A stretch of DNA of 55,505 nucleotides from Clostridia bacterium. Lineage in GTDB: Bacteria > Bacillota > Clostridia > Oscillospirales > CAG-382. This document shows, piece after piece, positions 1 through 6,693 of the stretch. The position numbers and the translations under genes were made by a program. Location: positions 1-55,505 of the forward strand of contig JAFXEB010000003.1 of assembly GCA_017521025.1 (NCBI GenBank), written 5' to 3'. The stretch's first letter is position 1; each line of letters starts with the position of its first letter. Under the pieces are notes generated by a model. The model was not told the DNA's origin. It was given only the letters and a program-made list of their open reading frames with translations, and searched no databases.

Positions 1-264
1 TCCGTATTCCTCAAGAAAAGCGGTTCTTTCTCCGTCATACTGCTTTCCTTCCTCGGTATAATGTCCCGAGCCGTCAAGTTCAATAACAAGCTTTGCCTCT
101 GCACAGTAAAAATCTGCTATATACCTTCCGAGAACCTTTTGACGCAAAAATCGGATGGGATAGGTGTGCAAAAAATCATACCAAAGATGTTTTTCTTCTT
201 TGGTCATATTCTTTCTTAACATCTTTGCGGTTGGAACAATATCTTTATTATGTTTTCTTTGCAT
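1..264 (-). CDS. DUF559 endonuclease-like protein, partial (C-terminus off window)
   Basis: Reading the minus strand from the ATG at 264-262 gives 88 codons open to the window edge, so the C-terminus is missing. The translation has the DUF559 pattern: a basic N-terminus, LRKNMTKEEKHLWYDFL, then FLRQKVLGRYIADFYC and LVIELDGSGHY. DUF559 belongs to the PD-(D/E)XK/Vsr-like nuclease fold. The Asp of IADFYC and the Glu of VIELDG are the likely metal-binding residues. The cellular role of these small proteins is not established. The gene lies next to a cluster of three hairpins (279-332), so it may belong to a mobile or repeat-associated unit. The family call is firm; the function is inferred. Confidence 0.8.
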   Translation of the reverse strand, partial: MQRKHNKDIVPTAKMLRKNMTKEEKHLWYDFLHTYPIRFLRQKVLGRYIADFYCAEAKLVIELDGSGHYTEEGKQYDGERTAFLEEYG

Positions 265-278
265 CACAATTCCTCCGT

Positions 279-332
279 CACGCTTCGCGTGCCACCTCCC
301 TTTACACAAGGGAGGCTTGCGCAGATACGCAA
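279..332. repeat. Cluster of three consecutive short hairpins (REP/MITE-like)
   Basis: Three inverted repeats follow one another just upstream of the DUF559 gene: CACGC-TTC-GCGTG (279-291), CCTCCC-N9-GGGAGG (295-315) and TTGCG-N6-CGCAA (317-332). No poly-T tract follows on either strand, so a simple terminator is unlikely. Tandem small palindromes of this kind resemble REP or MITE-type elements. Copy number in the genome cannot be judged from this window. Confidence 0.6.
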
Positions 333-357
333 TCCTTTTTTGGCAAATTGAGTTTTG

Positions 358-873
358 TTACGTTAACTTGTTTAATAAAAAGTACGGGCGCTGACCAACT
401 ACAATCATATTTGTTACATCAGAAATATCATAGTCGCTATTTTCATATGTCAACAAAAACTCTTGTTCACTCGAGTAAACAATTTCTTGACCATACCAAG
501 GGTTCGAGGATTGTGGCGTAAGCTCCAAGTATGTTATTTTACTTTCTGCCTCAAACGTTAGTATTGTGTGTACTTTGTTTTTATTCTTGTTGTGTAACAA
601 CCATATTTTACTTGGAACATTTAAATTATCAAGTATAGATTTCATTACCAAAACCGCATCTACACAAGTACCGATTTTTTCTTTAAGCGTGACAGATGGA
701 TCTTGAACAGTATAAACAGTCAATGAGAGATGATAATAGTCATTATCAAATCCATTATTCATATTCGGTTTATATTTTCGACCGTCAACAATGAAGCCGT
801 ACTCAAAACCGTTGTTATATAACTTTGATTTTAGAATATTGCATATTTCTTTGATTGTCATTCTCAAGTTCAC
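358..873 (-). CDS. Transglutaminase-like (papain-fold) domain protein
   Basis: This 171-residue protein has no signal peptide or membrane segment. The segment around GTCVDAVLVMKSIL (Cys70) followed by a His in KVHTILTFE (His102) and an acidic residue in YLELTP matches the Cys-His-Asp/Glu layout of the transglutaminase-like superfamily. The Cys sits at the start of a helix, as in that fold. Substrate and role are unknown. The gene is visibly more AT-rich and richer in Asn/Lys codons than the rest of the window, which suggests recent acquisition. A TTGATT-N17-TATAAT promoter lies just upstream at 918-946. A second in-frame ATG at 861 is an alternative start. The superfamily assignment is moderately secure; the function is not. 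Confidence 0.65.
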   Translation of the reverse strand: MNLRMTIKEICNILKSKLYNNGFEYGFIVDGRKYKPNMNNGFDNDYYHLSLTVYTVQDPSVTLKEKIGTCVDAVLVMKSILDNLNVPSKIWLLHNKNKNKVHTILTFEAESKITYLELTPQSSNPWYGQEIVYSSEQEFLLTYENSDYDISDVTNMIVVGQRPYFLLNKLT

Positions 874-917
874 CCATCAAATTTTTGTTTCTTGTTTATA
901 ACTTATTTTACATATAC

Positions 918-946
918 ATTATAGCATAAAAACCGCAGAAAATCAA
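918..946 (-). promoter_or_regulatory. Promoter of the transglutaminase-like gene, overlapping a hairpin
   Basis: On the minus strand TTGATT (946-941) is followed after 17 nt by TATAAT (923-918), about 45 nt upstream of the start at 873. The -35 box lies in the loop of a hairpin whose arms are 930-938 and 948-956 (AAACCGCAG/CTGCGGTTT). On the minus strand the hairpin is followed by T residues, so it could also stop transcripts arriving from the tRNA side. Confidence 0.6.
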
Positions 947-1035
947 TCTGCGGTTTCTATTTTTCTGTCGGTAGGTGGTGTTCTCTAAAACTGTCCTTAA
1001 GAGTACATTCCATTACGGATTGGCTTTCTCTGTTG

Positions 1036-1055
1036 TCTGGTGGGAGCGGGTGGAT
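1036..1055. repeat. 20-bp direct copy of the tRNA-Tyr 3' end (att-like)
   Basis: Bases 1036-1055 are identical to 1185-1204, which cover the 3' CCA end, acceptor strand and part of the T-arm of the tRNA-Tyr gene. The two copies are 149 bp apart. In addition 1122-1134 is an exact 13-nt inverted copy of the tRNA T-arm segment at 1197-1209. Duplicated tRNA 3' ends are typical footprints of integration at tRNA genes, but the piece between is only about 130 bp and has no integrase, so at most this is a remnant. Confidence 0.6.
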
Positions 1056-1147
1056 ATCGCTTTTCTGCGGAAAAGCCACGGCGGTTGCGACCGTCCGCAG
1101 GACGCTCGCCAAGAGCCACCTTTCGAATCCACCCATCCGTACAAACA

Positions 1148-1178
1148 ACAAAAAACCAGCCCTGACGGACTGGTTTTT
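1148..1178 (-). terminator. Rho-independent terminator after the tRNA pair
   Basis: On the minus strand, 9 nt beyond the CCA of tRNA-Tyr, AAAAACCAG and CTGGTTTTT form a stem (1151-1159 with 1170-1178) followed by a T-rich run. This is a standard intrinsic terminator for the two-tRNA transcript. Confidence 0.8.
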
Positions 1179-1186
1179 GTTCTCTC

Positions 1187-1271
1187 TGGTGGGAGCGGGT
1201 GGATTCGAACCACCGAAGTCGTTGACAACAGATTTACAGTCTGCCCCCTTTGGCCACTCGGGAACACTCCC
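1187..1271 (-). tRNA. tRNA-Tyr (anticodon GTA)
   Basis: Minus strand, 85 nt including an encoded CCA. The acceptor stem GGGAGTG pairs with CGCTCCC, the discriminator is A, the anticodon loop in CAGACTGTAAATCTG gives GTA, and the T-loop TTCGAAT is intact. A long variable arm is present, as expected for bacterial tRNA-Tyr. It follows tRNA-Thr by 6 nt in one transcript. Confidence 0.96.
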
Positions 1272-1277
1272 CCATAT

Positions 1278-1352
1278 TGGAGCTGGTGAAGGGAGTCGAA
1301 CCCCCAACCTGCTGATTACAAATCAGCTGCTCTGCCATTGAGCTACACCAGC
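1278..1352 (-). tRNA. tRNA-Thr (anticodon TGT)
   Basis: Minus strand, 75 nt with an encoded CCA. The acceptor stem GCTGGTG pairs with CACCAGC, the D-loop is AGCTCAATGGCAGAGC, the anticodon arm CTGATTTGTAATCAG gives TGT, and the T-arm is GGGGGTTCGACTCCC. It is the first gene of the tRNA-Thr/tRNA-Tyr transcript. Confidence 0.97.
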
Positions 1353-1396
1353 ATAATTTTTGAATCAGCAAACCGTTCTCACGGCCAGCAAGGGAG

Positions 1397-1425
1397 ATTA
1401 TATCACAGCATAACCCCTTTGTCAA
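1397..1425 (-). promoter_or_regulatory. Consensus promoter of the tRNA-Thr/Tyr operon
   Basis: On the minus strand a perfect TTGACA (1425-1420), a 17-nt spacer and a perfect TATAAT (1402-1397) lie about 45 nt upstream of the tRNA-Thr 5' end. An unimproved consensus sigma-A promoter fits strong stable-RNA expression. Confidence 0.9.
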
Positions 1426-1466
1426 GATGTTTTTTGCATTTTTCTAAAAAAGTTTTTGCCCCGCCG

Positions 1467-1994
1467 TTATTTTTGCTTTTCTTGTCTTTTAAGCGCCGCT
1501 CTCAGTCGCAATGAGAGGAAATACGCAAGTACCGTCATCACAGCGTCCTTGGGCAGATAGGGCAGTGCAGATACGCAAAACGCCTCCCACACACCAACTC
1601 CGCTGACGAAAGCAAACCACGCCACTCCTGCCACGTAGCAAGCCGCAAGTCCTGCAAAGCCAAGGCACACGCCCGAGACCTTGCTCTTTTCCACGCCAAA
1701 CCCCGATATTACGGACAGCAATACAAAGCCTGCAATATATCCGCCCGTTGGGCCCATAAGCACACCTGCGCCCCCTTGTATGCCCGAAAAAACCGGTAGC
1801 CCCAAAAGTCCCAGACCTATGTACACTGCCACGGCGGCGGTTGCAGACGGCGCACCGAAGCTGTAGGCGCCGAGAGCTATGGCAAAGCACTGAAACGTAA
1901 GGGGCATAGCCGGAAAAGGAACCGATATCAGCGACACTACGCAGTACAGCGCCGCCAGCACGCCTGTGGCGGCTATACGACCTGCTCTTGTCAT
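1467..1994 (-). CDS. bioY: BioY, biotin ECF transporter substrate-binding subunit
   Basis: This 175-residue, highly hydrophobic protein has about six membrane segments and the BioY signature: an N-terminal LISVPFPAMPLTFQCFAI stretch, a central Gly-rich MGPTGGYIAGF and LPYLPKDAVM near the C-terminus. BioY is the S-component that captures biotin in the membrane. It normally works with the shared EcfA/EcfA'/EcfT energising module, which is not in this window. The ATG overlaps the birA stop codon (ATGA), so uptake and use of biotin are co-expressed. No biotin synthesis gene is nearby, which fits a scavenging lifestyle. Confidence 0.93.
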   Translation of the reverse strand: MTRAGRIAATGVLAALYCVVSLISVPFPAMPLTFQCFAIALGAYSFGAPSATAAVAVYIGLGLLGLPVFSGIQGGAGVLMGPTGGYIAGFVLLSVISGFGVEKSKVSGVCLGFAGLAACYVAGVAWFAFVSGVGVWEAFCVSALPYLPKDAVMTVLAYFLSLRLRAALKRQEKQK

Positions 1995-2959
1995 ATGGGC
2001 ACCTCCTCGGGACGAATGCGTACCTCTCCCGAGCTCAGCACAGCTCTTTCCCCGTTTGCTCTTGTGCCTACAAGGCAGTAGTCTTCGTCAATATCCTCTG
2101 CCAAAAACGGCTCCTCCGTGTCGCCACGACAAGCCGTTAAGGCCTGCCCTATGACAAAACAGCGTCTTCTGTAGCCGTCGAGCGCCCCCTTAGGGTCGGA
2201 CAGCAGTCTGTCGAGCCTCTGCAATATTTCTGCGGCAAGCCTGTTCATAATCCCCGATTTCTTTTTATCGTAAGCGTAAAGTGCCCCCGCTATCCCCTCT
2301 AGCTCCGGGGGAAACCCCGATTCGGGAGCGTACACGTTAAGTCCTATGCCTATTACGGCGTAGCGAAAGCTTCGGCTCTCAAGATCTATCGCCGCCTCGG
2401 TCAATACACCGCATACCTTTCTGCCACCGCAGAAGATGTCGTTGACCCATTTGATATAGCAGTCCTTGCCGCAGACGGTCTCTATCGCCTCCGCCACCGC
2501 AACGGCTGCCACTCCCGTTATACTTCCGCCCTTGTCTGCGCTCAGCTCGGGACGTATCAGCAGGCTCATATACAGTCCGCCGCCGCCCGAGTAAAAGGAG
2601 CGCCCCATCCTTCCTCTTCCGCCTCTTTGCCGCCTGGCGATAATGACCGTGCCGTGGGGTGCTCCCGCCTCTGCCCTTGTACGGAGCAGAGTGTTGGTGG
2701 AATCAAGCTCGCCGTATACCTCCACATCAAAGCCGCCGCAAAGACTGCGTATTCCGTCTGCAGTGGGGAAATCCTCCGCCATCGCCAGCCTGTAGCCCTT
2801 GCCGCCTATTGCTTCTATGGGGTGCCCTTCTTTTTTTAAAGTGCGCACCACCTTCCATACGGCGTTGCGGCTGAAGGCACCGCCGCTAAGCTCCTTTGCA
2901 CTCAGCGTTTCACCCGTTTTATCTGAAAGCTTTATAAGTATTTCTTCTTTAAGTCCCAT
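1991..2959 (-). CDS. birA: BirA, biotin--protein ligase with N-terminal HTH
   Basis: This 322-residue protein attaches biotin to carboxylase carrier domains via biotinyl-AMP. Residues about 1-65 form the winged-helix domain (KELSGGAFSRNAVWKVV). The ligase core follows with the biotin/AMP motif GGRGRMGRSFYS, then YIKWVNDIF and a C-terminal SH3-like domain. With an HTH it is probably also a biotin-responsive repressor. The ATG at 2959 was chosen over an upstream in-frame ATG at 3046. It has an AGAAGG ribosome binding site, and the extra 29 residues would cross the promoter region. It is the first gene of a birA-bioY operon. Confidence 0.93.
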   Translation of the reverse strand: MGLKEEILIKLSDKTGETLSAKELSGGAFSRNAVWKVVRTLKKEGHPIEAIGGKGYRLAMAEDFPTADGIRSLCGGFDVEVYGELDSTNTLLRTRAEAGAPHGTVIIARRQRGGRGRMGRSFYSGGGGLYMSLLIRPELSADKGGSITGVAAVAVAEAIETVCGKDCYIKWVNDIFCGGRKVCGVLTEAAIDLESRSFRYAVIGIGLNVYAPESGFPPELEGIAGALYAYDKKKSGIMNRLAAEILQRLDRLLSDPKGALDGYRRRCFVIGQALTACRGDTEEPFLAEDIDEDYCLVGTRANGERAVLSSGEVRIRPEEVPI

Positions 2960-2982
2960 AACTGACCTTCTGTAAAATAGAG

Positions 2983-3011
2983 TTGACATATCTTTCGGTT
3001 GCAGGTATAAT
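2983..3011 (+). promoter_or_regulatory. Consensus promoter of the PpiC-like foldase gene
   Basis: A perfect TTGACA (2983-2988), 17 nt, and a perfect TATAAT (3006-3011) read rightward into the gene at 3103. The predicted start point is near 3018. It directly faces the birA promoter. Confidence 0.85.
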
Positions 3012-3031
3012 ATATAGTAATAAGTGTGCCC

Positions 3032-3060
3032 ATTATACCACGGCATACGCCGACTGTCAA
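3032..3060 (-). promoter_or_regulatory. Consensus promoter of birA-bioY
   Basis: On the minus strand a perfect TTGACA (3060-3055), 17 nt and a perfect TATAAT (3037-3032) read leftward, with a predicted start near 3025. The two -10 boxes, with flanking bases, form an 8-bp inverted repeat (GGTATAAT at 3004-3011, ATTATACC at 3032-3039). Confidence 0.85.
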
Positions 3061-3102
3061 CCTACTGCGGCACAAAGGGTGACGGATAGAAAAGAGGATA
3101 CT

Positions 3103-4791
3103 ATGGCGAACAACATCAATAAAAAGCAAGAAAGAGCTAAGGACAGAGAAAAGGGCAGGAGCAGGTACCGCATTTTTAAGGAGCTTAGGATATGGGTGGC
3201 TGCAGCCCTGCTTATCTGTATAGGTCTCACAGTATATGTGGGTATTAACAGGAGCGATACCGTCAGTACAGAGCAGCAGATGGTAGAGGAGGGCACGTAC
3301 CGAGACATGGTTGCCCTTTATACCGAGGATGACAGCGTTAATGCAATGATGCTTTCTTTCTGGTTCTACCGTGATTTTTACGTGCTTATAGCGGATGAAA
3401 ATTTCAGGACAGATGGCTTCGGCACCTACGGTCTTGACCCGTCGCTTCCCTTGAGGGGGCAGGAGTACACTGCGCTTCGTAGCTTTTATAACGAGCTTAT
3501 GAATACTGTATCCGCCGCCGCAGTGACCACTCTTCAGTATCATGAGCTGGCTGTGAAAAGCGGTACCGAGCTTAATGATGAGGGTAAAAAGGGCGTGGAG
3601 GAGGAAATAGCACAACTAAAGGCTAAGGCAAAAGAAGATGGCAGGAGCCTTGTGGACTATCTTGATTACCGCTATTGCCCCGGTATGTCGGAGGATGATC
3701 TGAGGTACGCCCTTGAGTATTATTATCTGGCAGAGCAGCAGTATAAGGCTGTCACTCAGGCGGCTATGGAGTGTACTGATGAGGAGATAGCAGAGTACTA
3801 CTCCGCCAATAAGGATTCACTCACCAATGCAAATATAGTGAGATATCAGTTTGATGTAAAGAAAGACGAAAACGGTAATGTAAAGGCGGAGTATGTTGCC
3901 TTGGCAGAGAAGTTTGCCGCCTGCAAGAGCTCTGATGAGTTCCTTGCCCTGATTAAAAAAGAGCTTATGGAGACCCACGGTGGTACCGAGGAGCAGGCTA
4001 CGGGCGCATTAATGGATTATGTGGCAACCGTAGTTCCCGGTGAGCTTAACGATACCATAGAATCGTGGCTTTACCATTATGACCGCAAGGCAGGGGATAC
4101 CTATATAAACTATGCCGATGACTACTGCTCGGTATACTACATAATGCGTGCCGCAGGCAAATACATTTATCCCTGCGTGAACGCACGCATGGCGTATCTC
4201 GACGGCGAGGATAAGAGCTCTGCAAAGCGTGCGGCAGAGATGTACGAGCTTGCACTTGAGAGCCCTGATGAGGATACTTTTTCAAGGCTTGTAAAGGAAT
4301 ACAGTCAGGACACCTCCTCGGCGTACTATGGCGGTCTGTGTGAGAATATAGTTCCGGGTGACCTTAACTATAAATGTGAGGAATGGGTTTTTGCAGATGG
4401 CAGAAAGGTCGGCGACATCGGTATGGTAATGATGGATGGCGACTACTACATCATATATTTCACGGGCTTTGGTGAGGAGTGCTGGAAGGCTTCCTGCCGC
4501 AGAGAGATAGTGGAAAAGAAGGTTGCAGACGCACAGGAGGCTGTAACAAGCCTTATTGACGTAAAGACCAACTCCAACGTTATCGATAACGAGATACTTG
4601 ATGACAGAGCCACCGACAGAAAGCGTGGCTATGAGGTAGGGAATGACGGCGGCAAGCCTGTATACGGAAAGCAGAGCTTTATCAGCGCCTTTAATGTGAT
4701 GATAGCACTGAGTGTTCTTCTCACAGCTTTTGCGGTTTTCTGCTTTGTGTACGCCGCAAAGCTTAAAAAGACCTATCAGTTCAACTTCTGA
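3103..4791 (+). CDS. Membrane-anchored PpiC/parvulin-type foldase-like protein
   Basis: This 562-residue protein has a basic cytoplasmic N-terminus and a membrane segment (about 30-48). A long extracellular part carries SurA/PrsA-like helical regions and a parvulin-like domain (about 363-456) that includes LVKEYSQDTSSAYYGGLC and ends in GDYYIIYFTGFGE. A second membrane segment lies at about 525-551. Parvulin foldases such as PrsA help exported proteins fold. Here the second C-terminal anchor and the lack of a lipobox differ from PrsA. The start at 3103 follows an AAGAGG ribosome binding site; longer in-frame readings would run into the promoter. It is monocistronic and convergent with the TraB gene. 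The domain call is good; the isomerase activity is inferred. Confidence 0.75.
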   Translation: MANNINKKQERAKDREKGRSRYRIFKELRIWVAAALLICIGLTVYVGINRSDTVSTEQQMVEEGTYRDMVALYTEDDSVNAMMLSFWFYRDFYVLIADENFRTDGFGTYGLDPSLPLRGQEYTALRSFYNELMNTVSAAAVTTLQYHELAVKSGTELNDEGKKGVEEEIAQLKAKAKEDGRSLVDYLDYRYCPGMSEDDLRYALEYYYLAEQQYKAVTQAAMECTDEEIAEYYSANKDSLTNANIVRYQFDVKKDENGNVKAEYVALAEKFAACKSSDEFLALIKKELMETHGGTEEQATGALMDYVATVVPGELNDTIESWLYHYDRKAGDTYINYADDYCSVYYIMRAAGKYIYPCVNARMAYLDGEDKSSAKRAAEMYELALESPDEDTFSRLVKEYSQDTSSAYYGGLCENIVPGDLNYKCEEWVFADGRKVGDIGMVMMDGDYYIIYFTGFGEECWKASCRREIVEKKVADAQEAVTSLIDVKTNSNVIDNEILDDRATDRKRGYEVGNDGGKPVYGKQSFISAFNVMIALSVLLTAFAVFCFVYAAKLKKTYQFNF

Positions 4792-4811
4792 TAACCGAAT
4801 AAAAAGCTATA

Positions 4812-4847
4812 AAAAATGCCTTTGGCGCTTCCGCCAAAGGCATTTTT
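4812..4847. terminator. Bidirectional terminator between convergent genes
   Basis: A 10-bp stem GCCTTTGGCG/CGCCAAAGGC (4818-4827, 4832-4841) with a CTTC loop is flanked by A-runs on the left and T-runs on the right. It can therefore stop transcription from both sides. Confidence 0.9.
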
Positions 4848-4880
4848 GCATCTTTCGTTTCGTCTTACGCTTTCGTATGC

Positions 4881-5978
4881 TTAGTCAGCGGAAACCAATT
4901 CCACCGTATAGCCCTCTGCACGGAGAAGCTCCACTACAGCTCCCTCGCCTACGATATGTGCGGCACCAACAGCGAAAAAGCCTGTGCCGTCCTCTGCAAG
5001 ATACTCCTCCACAAGCTCTGCCATGGCAAGGTTGCGGTCAGTTATCATAGCCTTGTTGTAATCCTCGTAAAGGGCAAGCTCTTCGTCGGTCAGGTCCTCA
5101 AGCTCACCCTCCTCGGCAAGCGCCTTGGCAAACTCTGCCTCGTTGCCCGAAAGCCAAAGCTCATAAAGCTCGGTGGTACCGTCTACCGATGCCTGATAAT
5201 CGTATACAACGGACTCTATCATCATACGGTAAATCTCGTTGTCAAAGCCAAAAAGCATATCATACTGATAATCAACGCCCTCAGCCTCTCTGATCTCCTT
5301 TTCGCCGTCATGTGCAAGGTTCAGCAGTGTGTTGTCCACGCCGTAATCAGAGCTGAGGCCTGTGTCTGCAAGATATACCTCCTGAAGCAGGGTATACCAG
5401 AAAACAGGCTTGTAATAATCGTAAAGCTGATTGTAAAGCTCCTTATCCTCGAGCAGCTTCTTCATATCCCCGTAAAGCTCCTCGCTGATATAGTTCTTTA
5501 CGGTCTCGCCCTTTTGTACGTCGCAAAGCATTTTCTGCACAAGCGCCATCTGTGCCTCGGTATCCGAGTTGTGCTTTACAATATCAGCCTCTACACACAG
5601 CCAATCGCTCTCGTTGTAGGCATCCATAACGTAGTCAGGCAGTGTCTCCACCCTCTCGTCGCCTACGTGTATTGTGCCCAGGAGATATACCGTCCCGCCA
5701 TTCTTACCCGTCGCCTTGTAAAGCAAGGGTCTGACCTGGGCGGTCTCTGCGGTGCCGCTGCTCTCGGCAGAGGCATCGCTACTTTCGATAACGATGCTTT
5801 CTGCGCTGGTCTCAGTACTCTCTGCGGAAACAAGGCTTTCTTCCTCAGAGGAAAGGTTTTCCGCTACAGAGCTGTCTGCTGCACTGCTGCTTTCACTGCC
5901 TTCATCAGTACAGGCAGACATAGCAAAAATAGTAGCTAATGCTATCAGCAAAGCTATAAATGCTGTCAATTTTCTCAT
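4881..5978 (-). CDS. TraB/GumN-family lipoprotein
   Basis: This 365-residue lipoprotein has a signal peptide ending in the lipobox FAMSAC (Cys23), then a Ser/Glu-rich linker to about residue 80. A TraB/GumN domain follows with the family landmarks: YLLGTIHVGDERV near the start, and FFAVGAAHIVGEGAVVELL close to the C-terminus, ending GYTVELV. The family is related to the TIKI metalloproteases, in which the conserved GTxH and GxxH histidines bind metal; both are present here. It should sit on the outer face of the membrane. The bacterial substrate is unknown. Its own promoter lies at 6008-6036, divergent from mraZ. Confidence 0.87.
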   Translation of the reverse strand: MRKLTAFIALLIALATIFAMSACTDEGSESSSAADSSVAENLSSEEESLVSAESTETSAESIVIESSDASAESSGTAETAQVRPLLYKATGKNGGTVYLLGTIHVGDERVETLPDYVMDAYNESDWLCVEADIVKHNSDTEAQMALVQKMLCDVQKGETVKNYISEELYGDMKKLLEDKELYNQLYDYYKPVFWYTLLQEVYLADTGLSSDYGVDNTLLNLAHDGEKEIREAEGVDYQYDMLFGFDNEIYRMMIESVVYDYQASVDGTTELYELWLSGNEAEFAKALAEEGELEDLTDEELALYEDYNKAMITDRNLAMAELVEEYLAEDGTGFFAVGAAHIVGEGAVVELLRAEGYTVELVSAD

Positions 5979-6007
5979 AAAAACACCCTTTCAATTTTAG
6001 TCAGCCA

Positions 6008-6036
6008 ATTCTAACACAGCCACCTGCTTTTGTCAA
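6008..6036 (-). promoter_or_regulatory. Promoter of the TraB/GumN gene
   Basis: On the minus strand TTGACA (6036-6031), 17 nt and TAGAAT (6013-6008) lie about 30 nt upstream of the start codon. An AAAGGG ribosome binding site follows. Confidence 0.75.
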
Positions 6037-6090
6037 CAGCTTTCAAGGTTACATAATTCAAATTTTTTCACAAAAAATCAAAAATAGCTA

Positions 6091-6119
6091 TTGCAATTTG
6101 CTGAGAAGTCATATATAAT
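6091..6119 (+). promoter_or_regulatory. Promoter of the mraZ/dcw operon
   Basis: TTGCAA (6091-6096), a 17-nt spacer and a perfect TATAAT (6114-6119) read toward mraZ. The predicted start point (about 6126) lies just before the MraZ boxes, leaving an approximately 140-nt leader. Confidence 0.8.
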
Positions 6120-6131
6120 AAGGCTAAGAAG

Positions 6132-6156
6132 TGGGAGTCGGTGGGTTCGGGTGGTT
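6132..6156 (+). promoter_or_regulatory. MraZ operator: three 5-bp boxes with 5-bp spacers
   Basis: TGGGA (6132-6136), TGGGT (6142-6146) and TGGTT (6152-6156) repeat with exactly 10-bp spacing. MraZ of Escherichia coli is known to bind TGGGN repeats with 5-nt spacers downstream of its own promoter to repress the dcw cluster. The same arrangement, starting about 6 nt after the likely transcription start, implies autorepression here. The third box deviates at one core base. Confidence 0.75.
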
Positions 6157-6267
6157 CATCTGCCCTAAAAATCTGACCGCAATCCCAAAATTACAGCCTT
6201 GATACCATCTAAATTGCCAAAAACACGGCAAAACTAAGCGAATCAACCTGAGAAAGGGGGCGACAGC

Positions 6268-6690
6268 GTGTTTGTAGGTGAATATCGACATAATCTCGAC
6301 AGCAAAAGCAGGCTGTCAATACCCGTAAAGCTCAGGGAGGAGCTTGGTAGTGAGTTTTATATGTGCCGTGGCTTTGACAAATGTATAATGATATACCCCG
6401 AGTCCGCCTGGCTTGAGTTTGCAGATAAGCTGGACAAGCTTCAGGTGGTAGGCGACAGGCACGTTTCCCGCTACTTTTTTGCAGGTGCCTGCCCAACGGC
6501 AATGGACGGTCAGGGGCGTGTTGTTATCCCTCCGAGCTACAGGGAGCACGCAGGGATAGATAAAAACGTGGTGCTGATAGGTAACAATAAGCGGCTTGAG
6601 CTTTGGGATGAGGCTACTTGGGATGCCGAGCTGACTACGGGGCTCCAAAGCGAGGATATTATGGCAAGGCTTATTGAGCTGGGCTTTTAA
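6268..6690 (+). CDS. mraZ: MraZ, transcriptional regulator of the dcw cluster
   Basis: This 140-residue protein has two SpoVT/AbrB-like halves. The first carries HNLDSKSRLSIPVKLREEL and the second TAMDGQGRVVIPPSYREHA, the family DNA-binding motifs. It forms ring-shaped oligomers on repeated operator boxes and represses the division/wall operon that it heads. It starts with GTG after an AAAGGGGG ribosome binding site. The matching boxes at 6132-6156 support autoregulation. The next gene starts 3 nt after the stop. Confidence 0.96.
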   Translation: MFVGEYRHNLDSKSRLSIPVKLREELGSEFYMCRGFDKCIMIYPESAWLEFADKLDKLQVVGDRHVSRYFFAGACPTAMDGQGRVVIPPSYREHAGIDKNVVLIGNNKRLELWDEATWDAELTTGLQSEDIMARLIELGF

Positions 6691-6693
6691 GCT

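Noticed and set aside
1036..1204. An integrated mobile element with tRNA-Tyr as attachment site
   Set aside because: The repeats are only 149 bp apart and enclose no integrase or other gene, so at most a scar or small repeat remains.
957..1307. A 116-codon minus-strand frame, plus other frames, across the tRNA pair
   Set aside because: They read straight through the tRNA-Thr and tRNA-Tyr genes and the terminator. Such tRNA-derived frames are a well-known annotation artefact.
2960..3102. BirA operator of the classical TTGTTAACC/GGTTTACAA type
   Set aside because: No such dyad was found between birA and the foldase gene. Only the inverted repeat formed by the two -10 boxes is present.
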